From: Chryseobacterium oranimense
Lineage (GTDB): Bacteria > Bacteroidota > Bacteroidia > Flavobacteriales > Weeksellaceae
Reading direction: 5' to 3'
DNA: 64,000 nucleotides
Assembly: GCF_900129755.1 (NCBI RefSeq)
Contig: NZ_FQWT01000008.1
Span: 1 to 64,000 of the forward strand
Shown in pieces: positions 16,987 to 25,247 of the stretch. The number at the start of each line of letters is the position of its first letter. The first letter of the stretch is position 1. Position numbers and translations under genes: made by a program. The notes beneath the pieces are model-generated. The model searched no databases and was not told the origin of the DNA. It worked only from the letters and a program-made list of their open reading frames with translations.

Positions 16987-18477
16987 ATGAAAAAAAGTGT
17001 ATTTTACCTTCTGGCACTGTTCCTTACATTGAATTCGTGTACCAGGGATGAACTTCAGACCGAAAATCCATCTGTTCAAGTTGTTCAGAAAGATCCTTTA
17101 ACAGGGAAACAGATCAATTCGGAAATTAACAGTACGATCAAAAACAGCGGAACATTTAACTGGAAAAACGCTTCGGACCACTTGCTTTGGAGTGCAGTTT
17201 TCAGGGGAAACAGGATGGTTTCCATCGGCTTTGGAGCATCAAAAGATGATTTCGACAGAAGCCTGTCGGCAAACAGCAAAGCAATGGAAGCTGAAATTCT
17301 TGATGTTATCAGACAGCAGGAAGGTGTTGAGCCGACCAGATTTCTGATTTCTTCCGATCAGTATCTTAATCAGATAGATGTTGTCGTAGAAAAGGAAGAA
17401 ACTATTACAGCACTGCGAAAAATGAAAACCATACGCTATGTAGAGCCGGGAGATTATCATTATTTTGAAATAGAAAACAGCCTCAATCCCAATGCAAAAT
17501 CAAGTGGTTCTTCAGGCTGTGGATTTGATTCTGCTGTTTTAAATGCCGCAGATTATACTACAACAGCTCCTAATGCTAAAATTCCATGGGCCTTTACCCA
17601 GCACAATATTCCTAATGCATGGAGCTACAGTACGGGAGCAGGAGTGACCATAGGATTGATTGATACCGGAGTTTCGCCCGAACAGACCTTATTGGGAAGC
17701 AGTTTCAATACCGGAGCATCTTCCGGAAGAACAATCAGCAAATTCGGATCATATGTCAACGGATCCACTACAGACGGTCCGGCTGATCAGTGCGGGCATG
17801 GAACAAAGATGGCTTCTGTAATGGCAGCCCCGAAAAATAATGCAGGACTTCCTGTAGGAGTTGCTTACAATGCCAATCTTATTACTTATCGCGCGGCTTC
17901 CAATGTTGTGCTTGAAACTTCCAGTGAACAGAATGGCGTAAAAACAGCATTCACTGATCTTGCCAATAATGCCGGTGTGAAGATTATTTCCATGTCCATG
18001 GGACATATTTTCTCCGTCGGAAAGATTGAAGATGGAGTGAAATACGCCTATTCCAAAGGAAAACTGATTTTTTGTGCAGGAGGAACCTCTACCAGTTTTA
18101 CCAATTTTGTCGGCGTGATTTTCCCGGCAAGTATGTCCGAAACACAGGCCGTAACGGGAGTAAAAGAAGGAACTTCCAATCAGAAATGTGACGTTTGCCA
18201 CTCCGGAAGCCAGATCGATTTTACCTTCCAGATGGAAAGAGCGAACGGAAATACAGTTCCGGTTTTAAGTTATTACAACAATCAGGCTGATTATGTAGGC
18301 GGTTCATCAGTGGCTACCGCTGCTACAGCAGGTATTGCGGCTCTGGTCTGGGCCAAAAATCCGTCATGGACAAGAGAACAGGTGCTGAATAAAATGAGAC
18401 AGTCTGCCACCTATTATCCTACTGTAAATTCAAATTATGGCTACGGAAACATCAATGTTCTGAAAGCAGTACAATAA
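16987..18477 (+). CDS. Subtilisin-like (S8) serine peptidase lipoprotein
   Basis: 496 residues from ATG 16987. A GTG nine codons upstream is open but would spoil the signal sequence. The N terminus is a lipoprotein signal with Cys in LTLNSC. A propeptide-like region follows to about residue 165. The catalytic triad is visible as Asp in GLIDTGVSP, His in CGHGTKMASV and Ser in GGSSVATAATAG. No sorting domain is present at the C terminus, so the enzyme is probably anchored to a membrane by its lipid instead of being secreted by T9SS. A single Cys pair motif CDVC lies in the C-terminal third. Confidence 0.92.
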   Translation: MKKSVFYLLALFLTLNSCTRDELQTENPSVQVVQKDPLTGKQINSEINSTIKNSGTFNWKNASDHLLWSAVFRGNRMVSIGFGASKDDFDRSLSANSKAMEAEILDVIRQQEGVEPTRFLISSDQYLNQIDVVVEKEETITALRKMKTIRYVEPGDYHYFEIENSLNPNAKSSGSSGCGFDSAVLNAADYTTTAPNAKIPWAFTQHNIPNAWSYSTGAGVTIGLIDTGVSPEQTLLGSSFNTGASSGRTISKFGSYVNGSTTDGPADQCGHGTKMASVMAAPKNNAGLPVGVAYNANLITYRAASNVVLETSSEQNGVKTAFTDLANNAGVKIISMSMGHIFSVGKIEDGVKYAYSKGKLIFCAGGTSTSFTNFVGVIFPASMSETQAVTGVKEGTSNQKCDVCHSGSQIDFTFQMERANGNTVPVLSYYNNQADYVGGSSVATAATAGIAALVWAKNPSWTREQVLNKMRQSATYYPTVNSNYGYGNINVLKAVQ

Positions 18478-18499
18478 GTCATTATAATATAAAATATTG

Positions 18500-18550
18500 G
18501 GAATATCTCAATCTGCCTGAGCGGCACGGATTGATGATATTCCTTTTTTT
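18500..18550 (+). terminator. Intrinsic terminator behind the S8 peptidase gene
   Basis: A long stem of 8 plus 6 bp (18500-18507 with 18536-18543, and 18508-18513 with 18529-18534) ends in seven T. It lies between convergent genes. Confidence 0.85.
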
Positions 18551-18571
18551 AACTGCAATTTCATATGCTGG

Positions 18572-19399
18572 TTATCCTATTCTTACACTGGTCATGCTTA
18601 GAGATCCTCCGATCAGTTCATCATTGAATAAGGAAAGGTTTTCGGCCTTATCCTTTAAACCTAATGTATAGATCAGCGGAAGATAGTGATCCGGTGTAGG
18701 GACAGCATATTGGAGCGATGTGCCCTGTTTCTGGTAATCTATAATATTCTGGAAATTTCCGTCCAGAAGCCAGTTGTTGGTTTTTTCACGCGCTTCAACA
18801 GCCCAGTCCCAGCCGGCACCTACCGTGTCAATATTTTTCCAGTCGATCAGGCGGAGATTATGGACAATATTCCCGCTTCCGATAATCAGAATTCCTTTTT
18901 CGCGGAGTTTATTCAGCCTTTTGGCAAGATCGAAATGATATTGCGGAGGTTGGGTATAATCTATACTCAGCTGTATGACCGGAATATCAGCATCAGGATA
19001 CATGTGTTTAATTACCGACCATGCGCCGTGGTCAAGTCCCCAGTTGTGATCTTCCTCCACTAAAACTGGAGCCAAAAGCTCAGCTGTTTCTCTGGCCAGT
19101 TCAGGGCTTCCGGGAGCAGGATACTGCACATCAAATAATGCCTTCGGAAAACCTCCGAAATCATGGATTGTTCTGGGCATATTCATTGCTGTTACAAAAG
19201 TTCCCTGTGTATACCAATGGGCAGAAACGCACAAAATGGCATAAGGTTTCGGAATTTCCTGAGCCGCTTTTCTGAAACCCTGTACAAACTGATTTTCTTC
19301 AATAGCATTCATTGGTGAGCCATGCCCTAAAAACAGAACAGGCATTCTTTGGGTATTTCTGAAATTATCGCTGATATTTTGCAGATCGTTGAGATTCAT
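18572..19399 (-). CDS. ygiD: 4,5-DOPA-extradiol-type dioxygenase (LigB family)
   Basis: 275 residues of the class III extradiol dioxygenase family. Metal-binding and family motifs visible are LGHGSPMNA, CVSAHWYTQGT, DHGAWSVIKHMYP and GSGNIVHNL. E. coli YgiD opens the catechol ring of DOPA in vitro, and the natural substrate in bacteria is uncertain. The protein is cytoplasmic and full length. It lies downstream of a YceI gene on the same strand but is separated from it by a terminator. Confidence 0.88.
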   Translation of the reverse strand: MNLNDLQNISDNFRNTQRMPVLFLGHGSPMNAIEENQFVQGFRKAAQEIPKPYAILCVSAHWYTQGTFVTAMNMPRTIHDFGGFPKALFDVQYPAPGSPELARETAELLAPVLVEEDHNWGLDHGAWSVIKHMYPDADIPVIQLSIDYTQPPQYHFDLAKRLNKLREKGILIIGSGNIVHNLRLIDWKNIDTVGAGWDWAVEAREKTNNWLLDGNFQNIIDYQKQGTSLQYAVPTPDHYLPLIYTLGLKDKAENLSLFNDELIGGSLSMTSVRIG

Positions 19400-19416
19400 A
19401 AATAAGTAATTATTGA

Positions 19417-19455
19417 AAAAGGTTCAAGGCTTTTAGAAAAATCCCTGAACCTTTT
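19417..19455 (-). terminator. Intrinsic terminator behind yceI
   Basis: On the minus strand a 12-13-bp stem (19443-19455 with 19417-19429, one mismatch) ends in a T tract, 54 nt past the YceI stop codon. Confidence 0.8.
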
Positions 19456-19508
19456 GTACGTTAATTTTATGATAGTTTTTTGAGATATTCTCAAAAACCA
19501 GATCTATT

Positions 19509-20021
19509 TTATGCCTGTTTTACAAACTGTAATTCTCCGGCGATTTTTACTTCATCACTTACCATTACACCTCCTGCTTCAAGAGCTGCATTCCAGTTAA
19601 GTCCGTAATCTTTTCTGTTAATTTTCCCTTCAAAAGAAAATCCGGCTTTTGTATTTCCCCACGGATCAACGTTAATTCCACCGAAGTCTACATCTAAAGT
19701 GATAGGTTTTGTAATACCGTTTACAGTAAGATTTCCGGTTACTTTATCATTTAAAGCCTGAGACTCGAATGTAATAGTAGGATATTGTTCCGCATTGAAA
19801 AATTCAGCTGATTTCAAATGGTTGTCTCTGTCTGTATTGTTCGTGAATACAGAATCAGTCTGTATGGTAGCTGTAGTTTTAGCGTTGGCGAAGCTGTCAT
19901 CTTCAGATTCAATTTCAGCGTTGAAATTTCTGAAGCTTCCTTTTACATTAGAGATCATCATGTGTTTTACTTTGAAAGTAATTTCACTATGCGTTGGGTC
20001 TAGGTTCCATTTTGTTGCCAT
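19509..20021 (-). CDS. YceI family lipid-binding protein
   Basis: 170 residues covering the whole YceI lipocalin-like barrel: WNLDPTHSEITFKVKHMMISNVKG at the N terminus (shown in parts: DPTHSEITFKVKH) and NRKDYGLNWNAALEAGG near the C terminus. YceI proteins bind isoprenoid or other lipids. No signal peptide is present, so this one is cytoplasmic, as is common in Bacteroidetes. It has its own promoter (20052-20059) and terminator. Confidence 0.93.
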   Translation of the reverse strand: MATKWNLDPTHSEITFKVKHMMISNVKGSFRNFNAEIESEDDSFANAKTTATIQTDSVFTNNTDRDNHLKSAEFFNAEQYPTITFESQALNDKVTGNLTVNGITKPITLDVDFGGINVDPWGNTKAGFSFEGKINRKDYGLNWNAALEAGGVMVSDEVKIAGELQFVKQA

Positions 20022-20051
20022 TGTATGTATTTTTGTTTGTTATTAATACTG

Positions 20052-20059
20052 CAAATGTA
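20052..20059 (-). promoter_or_regulatory. -7 box TACATTTG for yceI
   Basis: Exact TAnnTTTG match on the minus strand, 30 nt upstream of the YceI ATG. Confidence 0.6.
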
Positions 20060-20111
20060 GGGTGGGGAACATATACAAATCATTGATTTAGGTTAAGAAA
20101 TGAAATTGATA

Positions 20112-20234
20112 GGTGAATGGTCAATTAATGGTACTGAAAAAATTCACCATTGACGATAGATATTTCGCCCAAGATTTCAATTGAATAATGATTATTAGTA
20201 CTGAAAAAAATCACCATTGATGATTCACCATTCA
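20112..20234. repeat. Direct and inverted repeats in the yceI/S9 peptidase spacer
   Basis: The 357-bp spacer 20022-20378 holds no gene. Two 27-bp near-identical copies of GTACTGAAAAAA-TTCACCATTGA type sequence lie at 20131-20157 and 20198-20224, 67 bp apart. The nonamer GTGAATGGT (20113-20121 region) also pairs with ACCATTCAC near 20227-20235. The block lies between two divergent promoters. Its role is unknown and it may be a decayed dispersed repeat. Confidence 0.6.
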
Positions 20235-20325
20235 CACTAATTCTTCCCGCTTTTTCCTACCATTAAGTTAAGGATTTATTTTTATCAGTACATTAATTCT
20301 GTTTTATGAATGTTTTATTTTAACA

Positions 20326-20359
20326 TTTGTTAACGGATGGTTTTTATTTCTTATTTTTG
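20326..20359 (+). promoter_or_regulatory. Complete -33/-7 promoter of the S9 peptidase gene
   Basis: TTTG at 20326-20329 and TATTTTTG at 20352-20359 are separated by 22 nt, which fits the Bacteroidetes consensus TTTG-N(17-23)-TAnnTTTG. The start codon follows 19 nt later. This is the best complete promoter in the window. Confidence 0.7.
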
Positions 20360-20378
20360 AAGGATTCAATTTTATACA

Positions 20379-22517
20379 ATGAAATTATATAGATTTTCTT
20401 TATTGATGCTGGTTTTGGGTGGTTCTGCAATAGCACAGACCCAAAAATTTACAATGGCGGAGGCAGTAAACGGACTGAGAACAAATCTGGCCGTAAAAAA
20501 TATTTCCCAGTTTTCTTGGACTGCAGATGGTAAATCGTATATCCAGGCTGTAAAAGGCGGTTATCTGATTACTGATCTTAAGACCAACAAACAGGATACA
20601 CTTGTATCTTTAACCCAGTTGAACAGATCATTCTCTGATGCTCAGCTGAAAGCTGTTCCACAGATTAAATTCATCAGCGGGTCAAGCGGTTATTTTAATG
20701 CCAATGATAAAATGTTCTGGATCGAAAAATCCGGAAACGATTGGAAGGTGAAGACAGCTGCATTAGACGGAAATGCATCCAATGTGAAAGTATTCGGAGA
20801 TAACCAAACCTTTGCATTCACCGTAAAGAATAATTTATTTGTTAATAAAAACGGAAAAACAGTTGCTGTAACCAATGATTCTGATGAAAATATCATCAAC
20901 GGAGGTGCAACAGTCCACAGAAATGAATTCGGAATTGATACAGGAATTTTCCCTGCACCGAATTCAGAAGCAGTAGCATTTTACAGAATGGATCAGACAA
21001 TGGTAGCGGATTATCCCGTTATAGATTGGTCCGTAACGCCGGCAGTAAACCATAATATCAAGTATCCAATGGCGGGGCAGAAATCCCATGAGGTAACTTT
21101 AGGGGTTTACAATATCAAAAATCAGTCAACCACTTTCCTGAAGATTGATGGCGAAAAAGACCAGTATCTGACAGCAGTTACCTGGAGTCCGGATTCAAAA
21201 TATATTTTTGTTGCTGTTCTGAACCGTGGGCAGAATCACATGAAAATGAATCAGTACGATGCAGCTACAGGAAATCTGGTAAAAACCCTGTTTGAAGAAA
21301 CCAGCGATAAATATGTGGAGCCTCAGCATCCGCTTACTTTTTTCCCGAATTCCAATACAGACTTTATCTGGCAAAGTCAGAGAACCGGTTATAATCATTT
21401 GTTCCATTATAGTCTTGAAAAAGGGCTTATTGCCCAGATCACAAAGGGAGACTGGCTGGTAACAGATATTTTGGGCTTTAATGATAAGAAAAAGGAAATC
21501 TATTTCACTTCTACGAAAGAAACGCCTCTGGAAAAGCATTTGTACAAGATCAACTGGACAAACTTTAAAATGCAGCGTCTTGATAATGCGGCAGGTGTAC
21601 ATACAGGAATCCTGAGCAGCGACGGGAATTACCTTTATGATACTTACAGCAATGCAGGTACGCCCAGATCTGTCAATATTATTAATACCAATACGGCAAA
21701 ATCTACAAATATTCTTACGGCAGAAAATACATTGAAAAACTATCAGAGACCTGAAATTAAAAATGTAGAATTAAAAGCTGATGACGGAACACCGCTTTAC
21801 GGAAAGATCATCCTTCCGACAGATTTTGACGCCAACAAAAAATATCCTGTAATCGTTTACCTTTATAACGGACCGCACCTGCAACTTGTAACCAATACCT
21901 TCCCGGCATCAGGAAACCTTTGGTACGAATACATGGCGCAAAACGGATACATTATTTTCACCATGGACGGAAGAGGTTCTGCCAACCGTGGAATGAAATT
22001 TGAGCAGGCAGTGTTCAGAAACCTAGGAACTACCGAAATGAACGATCAGATGAAGGGTGTAGATTACTTAAAGTCACTTCCTTATGTAGATTCCCAGAGA
22101 ATGGGTATTCACGGATGGAGCTTTGGAGGATTTATGACCACAAGCTTTATGCTTCGCAATCCGGATGTCTTCAAAGTTGGTGTTGCCGGAGGTCCTGTGA
22201 TCGACTGGAAAATGTACGAAATTATGTACGGTGAAAGATATATGGATACGCCACAGGAAAACCCTCAGGGATATGCAGTGGCTAATCTTCTGGATAAAGT
22301 TCAGAATCTGAAAGGGAAATTGCTGATGATTCATGGCGCTCAGGACGATGTAGTGGTTTGGCAACATTCCATCAAGTTTATAAAATCTGCTGTAGATAAT
22401 GGAGTTCAGCTGGATTATTTTGTGTATCCGGGACATCCGCATAATGTGATCGGGAAAGACCGTGTTCACCTGATGCAGAAAGTAACGGATTACTTTGATC
22501 AGTATCTGAAGAAATAA
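20379..22517 (+). CDS. Prolyl oligopeptidase family S9 peptidase (DPP-IV-like)
   Basis: 712 residues with a signal peptide (LLMLVLGGSAIAQ). The N-terminal ~470 residues form a DPP-IV-type beta-propeller. The C-terminal alpha/beta hydrolase has the serine in HGWSFGGF, aspartate in GAQDDVV and histidine in YPGHPHNV. The enzyme should remove dipeptides, typically after Pro or Ala, from peptides in the periplasm, complementing the Dcp-type peptidase encoded at 25.2-27.4 kb. It is a single gene between a clear promoter and a strong terminator. Confidence 0.93.
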   Translation: MKLYRFSLLMLVLGGSAIAQTQKFTMAEAVNGLRTNLAVKNISQFSWTADGKSYIQAVKGGYLITDLKTNKQDTLVSLTQLNRSFSDAQLKAVPQIKFISGSSGYFNANDKMFWIEKSGNDWKVKTAALDGNASNVKVFGDNQTFAFTVKNNLFVNKNGKTVAVTNDSDENIINGGATVHRNEFGIDTGIFPAPNSEAVAFYRMDQTMVADYPVIDWSVTPAVNHNIKYPMAGQKSHEVTLGVYNIKNQSTTFLKIDGEKDQYLTAVTWSPDSKYIFVAVLNRGQNHMKMNQYDAATGNLVKTLFEETSDKYVEPQHPLTFFPNSNTDFIWQSQRTGYNHLFHYSLEKGLIAQITKGDWLVTDILGFNDKKKEIYFTSTKETPLEKHLYKINWTNFKMQRLDNAAGVHTGILSSDGNYLYDTYSNAGTPRSVNIINTNTAKSTNILTAENTLKNYQRPEIKNVELKADDGTPLYGKIILPTDFDANKKYPVIVYLYNGPHLQLVTNTFPASGNLWYEYMAQNGYIIFTMDGRGSANRGMKFEQAVFRNLGTTEMNDQMKGVDYLKSLPYVDSQRMGIHGWSFGGFMTTSFMLRNPDVFKVGVAGGPVIDWKMYEIMYGERYMDTPQENPQGYAVANLLDKVQNLKGKLLMIHGAQDDVVVWQHSIKFIKSAVDNGVQLDYFVYPGHPHNVIGKDRVHLMQKVTDYFDQYLKK

Positions 22518-22522
22518 TAGGA

Positions 22523-22549
22523 AAATCCAGCCGTCAGGCTGGATTTTTT
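22523..22549 (+). terminator. Intrinsic terminator behind the S9 peptidase gene
   Basis: A 9-bp stem AATCCAGCC/GGCTGGATT (22524-22532, 22537-22545) with a tetraloop and a T tract. Confidence 0.88.
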
Positions 22550-22614
22550 AATTTAGTAATAAACTCAGAAATCCGTTCTTATCAAAGATCAATGCTTTTG
22601 ATCTTCATCATTCG

Positions 22615-22622
22615 TAATTTTG
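22615..22622 (+). promoter_or_regulatory. -7 box TAATTTTG for the flavin monooxygenase gene
   Basis: Exact TAnnTTTG match 33 nt upstream of the ATG at 22656. Confidence 0.55.
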
Positions 22623-22655
22623 CTTATCTAAAATGTAAAACATAAATTCAGAAAT

Positions 22656-23681
22656 ATGGAATTAGGAATAGGAATGTTTGGTGACCTGGCTTTTGACCAG
22701 GCAACCGGAAAATATAGAGATGCAGGTGTTAAGATCCGTGAAATACTGGATCAGGTGAAATTAATGGATGAGGTAGGACTTGATGTTTTTGCTATGGGAG
22801 AACATCACCGTCCGGATTATGCAGTTTCGTCACCGGAAATGGTACTGGCTGCAGCGGCAAGTATCACTAAAAATATAAAGCTGGCAAGCGGAGTAACGGT
22901 TTTAAGTTCTTCAGAGCCTGTAAAAGTATATGAAGATTTTTCAACTTTGGACCTTATATCAGACGGAAGAGCTGAAATATTTGTAGGAAGAGGTAGCTTT
23001 ATCGAATCATTTCCATTGTATGGATATTCATTGAATGATTATGAAGAGCTTTTTGATGAAAAACTGGAACTACTGTTAAAGATCAATTCAGAAGAAAATG
23101 TAACCTGGTCAGGAAAGCTTCGTGCACCTATGCAGAATCAAACCGTTTATCCGAGAGCGAAAAATGATGGAAAACTGTCAATCTGGAGAGCGGTAGGAGG
23201 AACTCCACAATCTGTTTTAAGTGCTGCGAAATTAGGAATGCCTTTAGTGGTAGCAATCATTGGAGGAATGCCTGTACAGTTTAAAAACTTGGTGGAATTC
23301 TACAAACAGGAATATCAAAAGGCAGGGCACGACGTATCTCAAATGCAGATTGCCATTCATTCACACACTTTTGTAAGTGATGACAAGGCTGTTGTAGACG
23401 GTTATTTCAATAATTATAAATCCCAGATGGACAGAATCGGGGCATCCAGAGGCTGGGCTCCTTACACCAAAATGCAGTATGACGGTGGAAGAAGTAAAGA
23501 CGGAGCTCTATTTATAGGAAGTCCGGCAGAAGTGGCTGATAAAATTGCCTACATGAAAGAGATTTTTGGTATCACAAGATTTATCGGGCATATGGATGTA
23601 GGCGATCCGGCTCACGATGTTATGATGAAATCCATTGAATTATTCGGGGAAAAAGTAAAACCGGCTATTCAGAAGCTTTAA
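22656..23681 (+). CDS. LLM class flavin-dependent oxidoreductase
   Basis: 341 residues of the bacterial luciferase-like TIM-barrel family. Typical segments are GEHHRPDYAVSSPEMVLAA, the strand IKLASGVTVLSSSEPVKVYEDF, and SDGRAEIFVGRGSFIESFPLYG (each seen in full in the protein, quoted here only by key parts: GEHH, ASGVTVL, GRAEIFVGRGS). These enzymes use reduced flavin and oxygen on small organic substrates. Without a lux operon it has nothing to do with light. It is monocistronic with promoter and terminator. Confidence 0.88.
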   Translation: MELGIGMFGDLAFDQATGKYRDAGVKIREILDQVKLMDEVGLDVFAMGEHHRPDYAVSSPEMVLAAAASITKNIKLASGVTVLSSSEPVKVYEDFSTLDLISDGRAEIFVGRGSFIESFPLYGYSLNDYEELFDEKLELLLKINSEENVTWSGKLRAPMQNQTVYPRAKNDGKLSIWRAVGGTPQSVLSAAKLGMPLVVAIIGGMPVQFKNLVEFYKQEYQKAGHDVSQMQIAIHSHTFVSDDKAVVDGYFNNYKSQMDRIGASRGWAPYTKMQYDGGRSKDGALFIGSPAEVADKIAYMKEIFGITRFIGHMDVGDPAHDVMMKSIELFGEKVKPAIQKL

Positions 23682-23686
23682 AATAG

Positions 23687-23716
23687 AATCCTGTTGTATA
23701 CCAGCAGGATTTTTTT
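23687..23716 (+). terminator. Intrinsic terminator behind the LLM monooxygenase gene
   Basis: A 10-bp stem (23687-23696 with 23702-23711, one G-T pair) with a T tract. Confidence 0.87.
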
Positions 23717-23762
23717 AGAAATCTTAATCATATAATTATATTACTTTTACAGAAAAATAGCA

Positions 23763-24014
23763 ATGCAGGAACAATCCAAAGATCCGCTGCACGGAAAAAG
23801 ACTCGATGCCATTCTTGAAGAACTGGTAGAATATTATGAAGGCTTTGAGAAACTTGGTGAGCAGATCAATATAAAATGTTTTACAGATAACCCCAGCATT
23901 AATTCGTCACTGAAGTTTCTCAGAAAAACTCCCTGGGCCAGAACCAAAGTGGAAAGCCTGTACCTCTATGTATTAAGACAGAAAAAAAAGAACGAATCAA
24001 AAAGAAGAGATTAA
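23763..24014 (+). CDS. VF530 family (DUF2132) DNA-binding-like protein
   Basis: 83 residues, the usual length of this family. The core reads DPLHGKRLDAILEELVEYYG-like at the N terminus and CFTDNPSINSSLKFLRKTPWAR in the centre, the family signature. The fold of VF530 from Vibrio resembles small DNA-binding proteins, but its role is not known. The C terminus is strongly basic (RQKKKNESKRRD). It precedes slyD by ~100 nt with a separate promoter in between. Confidence 0.88.
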   Translation: MQEQSKDPLHGKRLDAILEELVEYYEGFEKLGEQINIKCFTDNPSINSSLKFLRKTPWARTKVESLYLYVLRQKKKNESKRRD

Positions 24015-24064
24015 AAAGGATTTTTGTTTTAACGGGTTTACACAGCCAATCATTTCAAAAATAG

Positions 24065-24072
24065 TATATTTG
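24065..24072 (+). promoter_or_regulatory. -7 box TATATTTG for slyD
   Basis: Exact TAnnTTTG match 40 nt upstream of the slyD start codon. Confidence 0.6.
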
Positions 24073-24112
24073 TGATGTTAATCGTGAAAGCATCACGAAA
24101 AAAAGAAAAAAT

Positions 24113-24613
24113 ATGACAATTGAAAACAACCATGTTGTAGCAGTAAGTTACATACTTCATACCATCGAAGAAGATGGAAGTAAGATTCTTGTAGAAGAAA
24201 CAACAGCAGAAAATCCGCTTACATTTTTATACGGTGTAGGAAGAATGATTCCAAAGTTTGAACAGAATATTCAGGGTCTGAAAGCAGGTGATAAAGCATC
24301 TTTTGTGATTCAGCCTGAAGAAGCTTACGGAGAAAAAGATCCGAATTCAATCGTGCAGTTGCCGCTTGATATGTTCCAGGAATCAGGAACTCCGCCTGTA
24401 GGGGCTATTTTGCCTCTATCCGACGGTCAGGGAAATAATTTCCAGGCGTTTGTAGTGGAAGTAACTCCTGAAGGAGTCGTAGCGGATCTTAACCATCCAA
24501 TGGCTGGAAAGGTTTTAGATTTCCAGGTAGAAATTTTAAACACACGTCCGGCAACGGAAGAAGAACTGGCACATGGCCACTCTCATGGAATTGACGGGAC
24601 AGATGCCCACTAA
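24113..24613 (+). CDS. slyD: FKBP-type peptidyl-prolyl isomerase, SlyD type
   Basis: 166 residues. The FKBP half (FLYGVGRMIPKFEQNIQGL) is interrupted by the insert-in-flap domain with DLNHPMAGKVLDFQVEI, the layout of SlyD. The C terminus is His-rich (HGHSHGIDGTDAH) and should bind nickel or other divalent metals, shorter than in E. coli. The protein assists folding by cis-trans isomerisation of prolyl bonds in the cytoplasm and may deliver metal. Promoter and terminator both flank it. Confidence 0.92.
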   Translation: MTIENNHVVAVSYILHTIEEDGSKILVEETTAENPLTFLYGVGRMIPKFEQNIQGLKAGDKASFVIQPEEAYGEKDPNSIVQLPLDMFQESGTPPVGAILPLSDGQGNNFQAFVVEVTPEGVVADLNHPMAGKVLDFQVEILNTRPATEEELAHGHSHGIDGTDAH

Positions 24614-24622
24614 ACCATAATG

Positions 24623-24656
24623 AAATGTCCGGATTTTTTCCGGACATTTTTTTATT
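24623..24656. terminator. Terminator between slyD and ychJ
   Basis: An 11-bp stem (24623-24633 with 24639-24649) is followed by a T tract that runs into the ychJ stop codon (24652-24654). It serves slyD. On the other strand the A-rich flank gives a shorter T tract, so it may also stop ychJ. Confidence 0.87.
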
Positions 24657-25029
24657 CTAAAAATTCTCCGCTCACATAAAACCAACGGTTTTGAATCATT
24701 TTGAATTTCGATAATTCATGATGAATATGTTGATGCCCCTCCTCATCAGTATAGTAGGCTTTAAATTCAACTTTGCTCACAGATAGCTTATCTATAATTT
24801 CCAGTTTTGTCCAGGTATTAATTTCACCCCATTCCTGCAGATCTTTTTTATTGTGAAATTGTCTTTTAACCGGAGATGTGGTTTCCATTAAATAGTCTCC
24901 ATTCGGAACGGCAAATGCTGAAAACCGGGAACGCATTAAAGCTTCTGCAGTAGGAGCATGCTTTTCTCCGGTATGGTAAGGCTTGCAGCATTCTTCGTAA
25001 GATTTTCCCGAGCAGCAGGGACAGTCCAT
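24652..25029 (-). CDS. ychJ: YchJ family protein
   Basis: 125 residues. The N-terminal CPCCSGKSYEECC is an SEC-C-like zinc site and RSRFSAFAVPNGDYLM is the hallmark of the YchJ (NTF2-like) domain. The domain is shorter than E. coli YchJ (152 residues) because the second C-terminal SEC-C motif is missing. The function of the family is unknown. A TATTTTTG box lies 21 nt upstream. Confidence 0.88.
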   Translation of the reverse strand: MDCPCCSGKSYEECCKPYHTGEKHAPTAEALMRSRFSAFAVPNGDYLMETTSPVKRQFHNKKDLQEWGEINTWTKLEIIDKLSVSKVEFKAYYTDEEGHQHIHHELSKFKMIQNRWFYVSGEFLE

Positions 25030-25050
25030 ATTTCAAATTTTTATTGAGCA

Positions 25051-25058
25051 CAAAAATA
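25051..25058 (-). promoter_or_regulatory. -7 box TATTTTTG for ychJ
   Basis: Exact TAnnTTTG match on the minus strand, 21 nt upstream of the ychJ start codon. Confidence 0.55.
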
Positions 25059-25067
25059 GAGATTTTA

Positions 25068-25199
25068 TCAATAGAAACGGGCTAAAGCCTGTTGATTCGA
25101 AATTGCAGAAAAGCAATAACCATAGTGGCAATTCCAATATTCAATAGAAATGGGCTTTAGCCCATTTAATCAAACAGAATTATTTCATCGGCTTTAGCC
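25068..25199. repeat. Cluster of GGGCTTTAGCCC palindromic repeats
   Basis: The spacer between ychJ and the Dcp-type gene holds a copy of the motif in inverted orientation (25068-25095), a full copy (25138-25170, ATTCAATAGAAATGGGC then TTTAGCCCATTT) and a half copy (25189-25199). A further full copy lies at 48641-48673. The conserved left flank ATTCAATAG-R-AA shows these are members of one dispersed family. Confidence 0.8.
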
Positions 25200-25207
25200 A
25201 AAACTTA

Positions 25208-25238
25208 TAAAAAAAGAAGCACCCTTTCGAATGCTTCT
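25208..25238 (-). terminator. Intrinsic terminator behind the Dcp-type peptidase gene
   Basis: On the minus strand a 7-bp stem AGAAGCA/TGCTTCT (25232-25238 with 25215-25221) is followed by a T tract. Confidence 0.8.
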
Positions 25239-25247
25239 CTGTATAAT

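Noticed and set aside
17749..18201. 150-residue minus-strand frame inside the S8 peptidase gene
   Set aside because: Mirror of a well-supported coding sequence with catalytic motifs. The composition (Cys/His/Gly scatter) is not protein-like.
22656..23681. Bacterial luciferase (light production)
   Set aside because: LLM-class proteins share the fold but there is no second luciferase subunit or lux operon.
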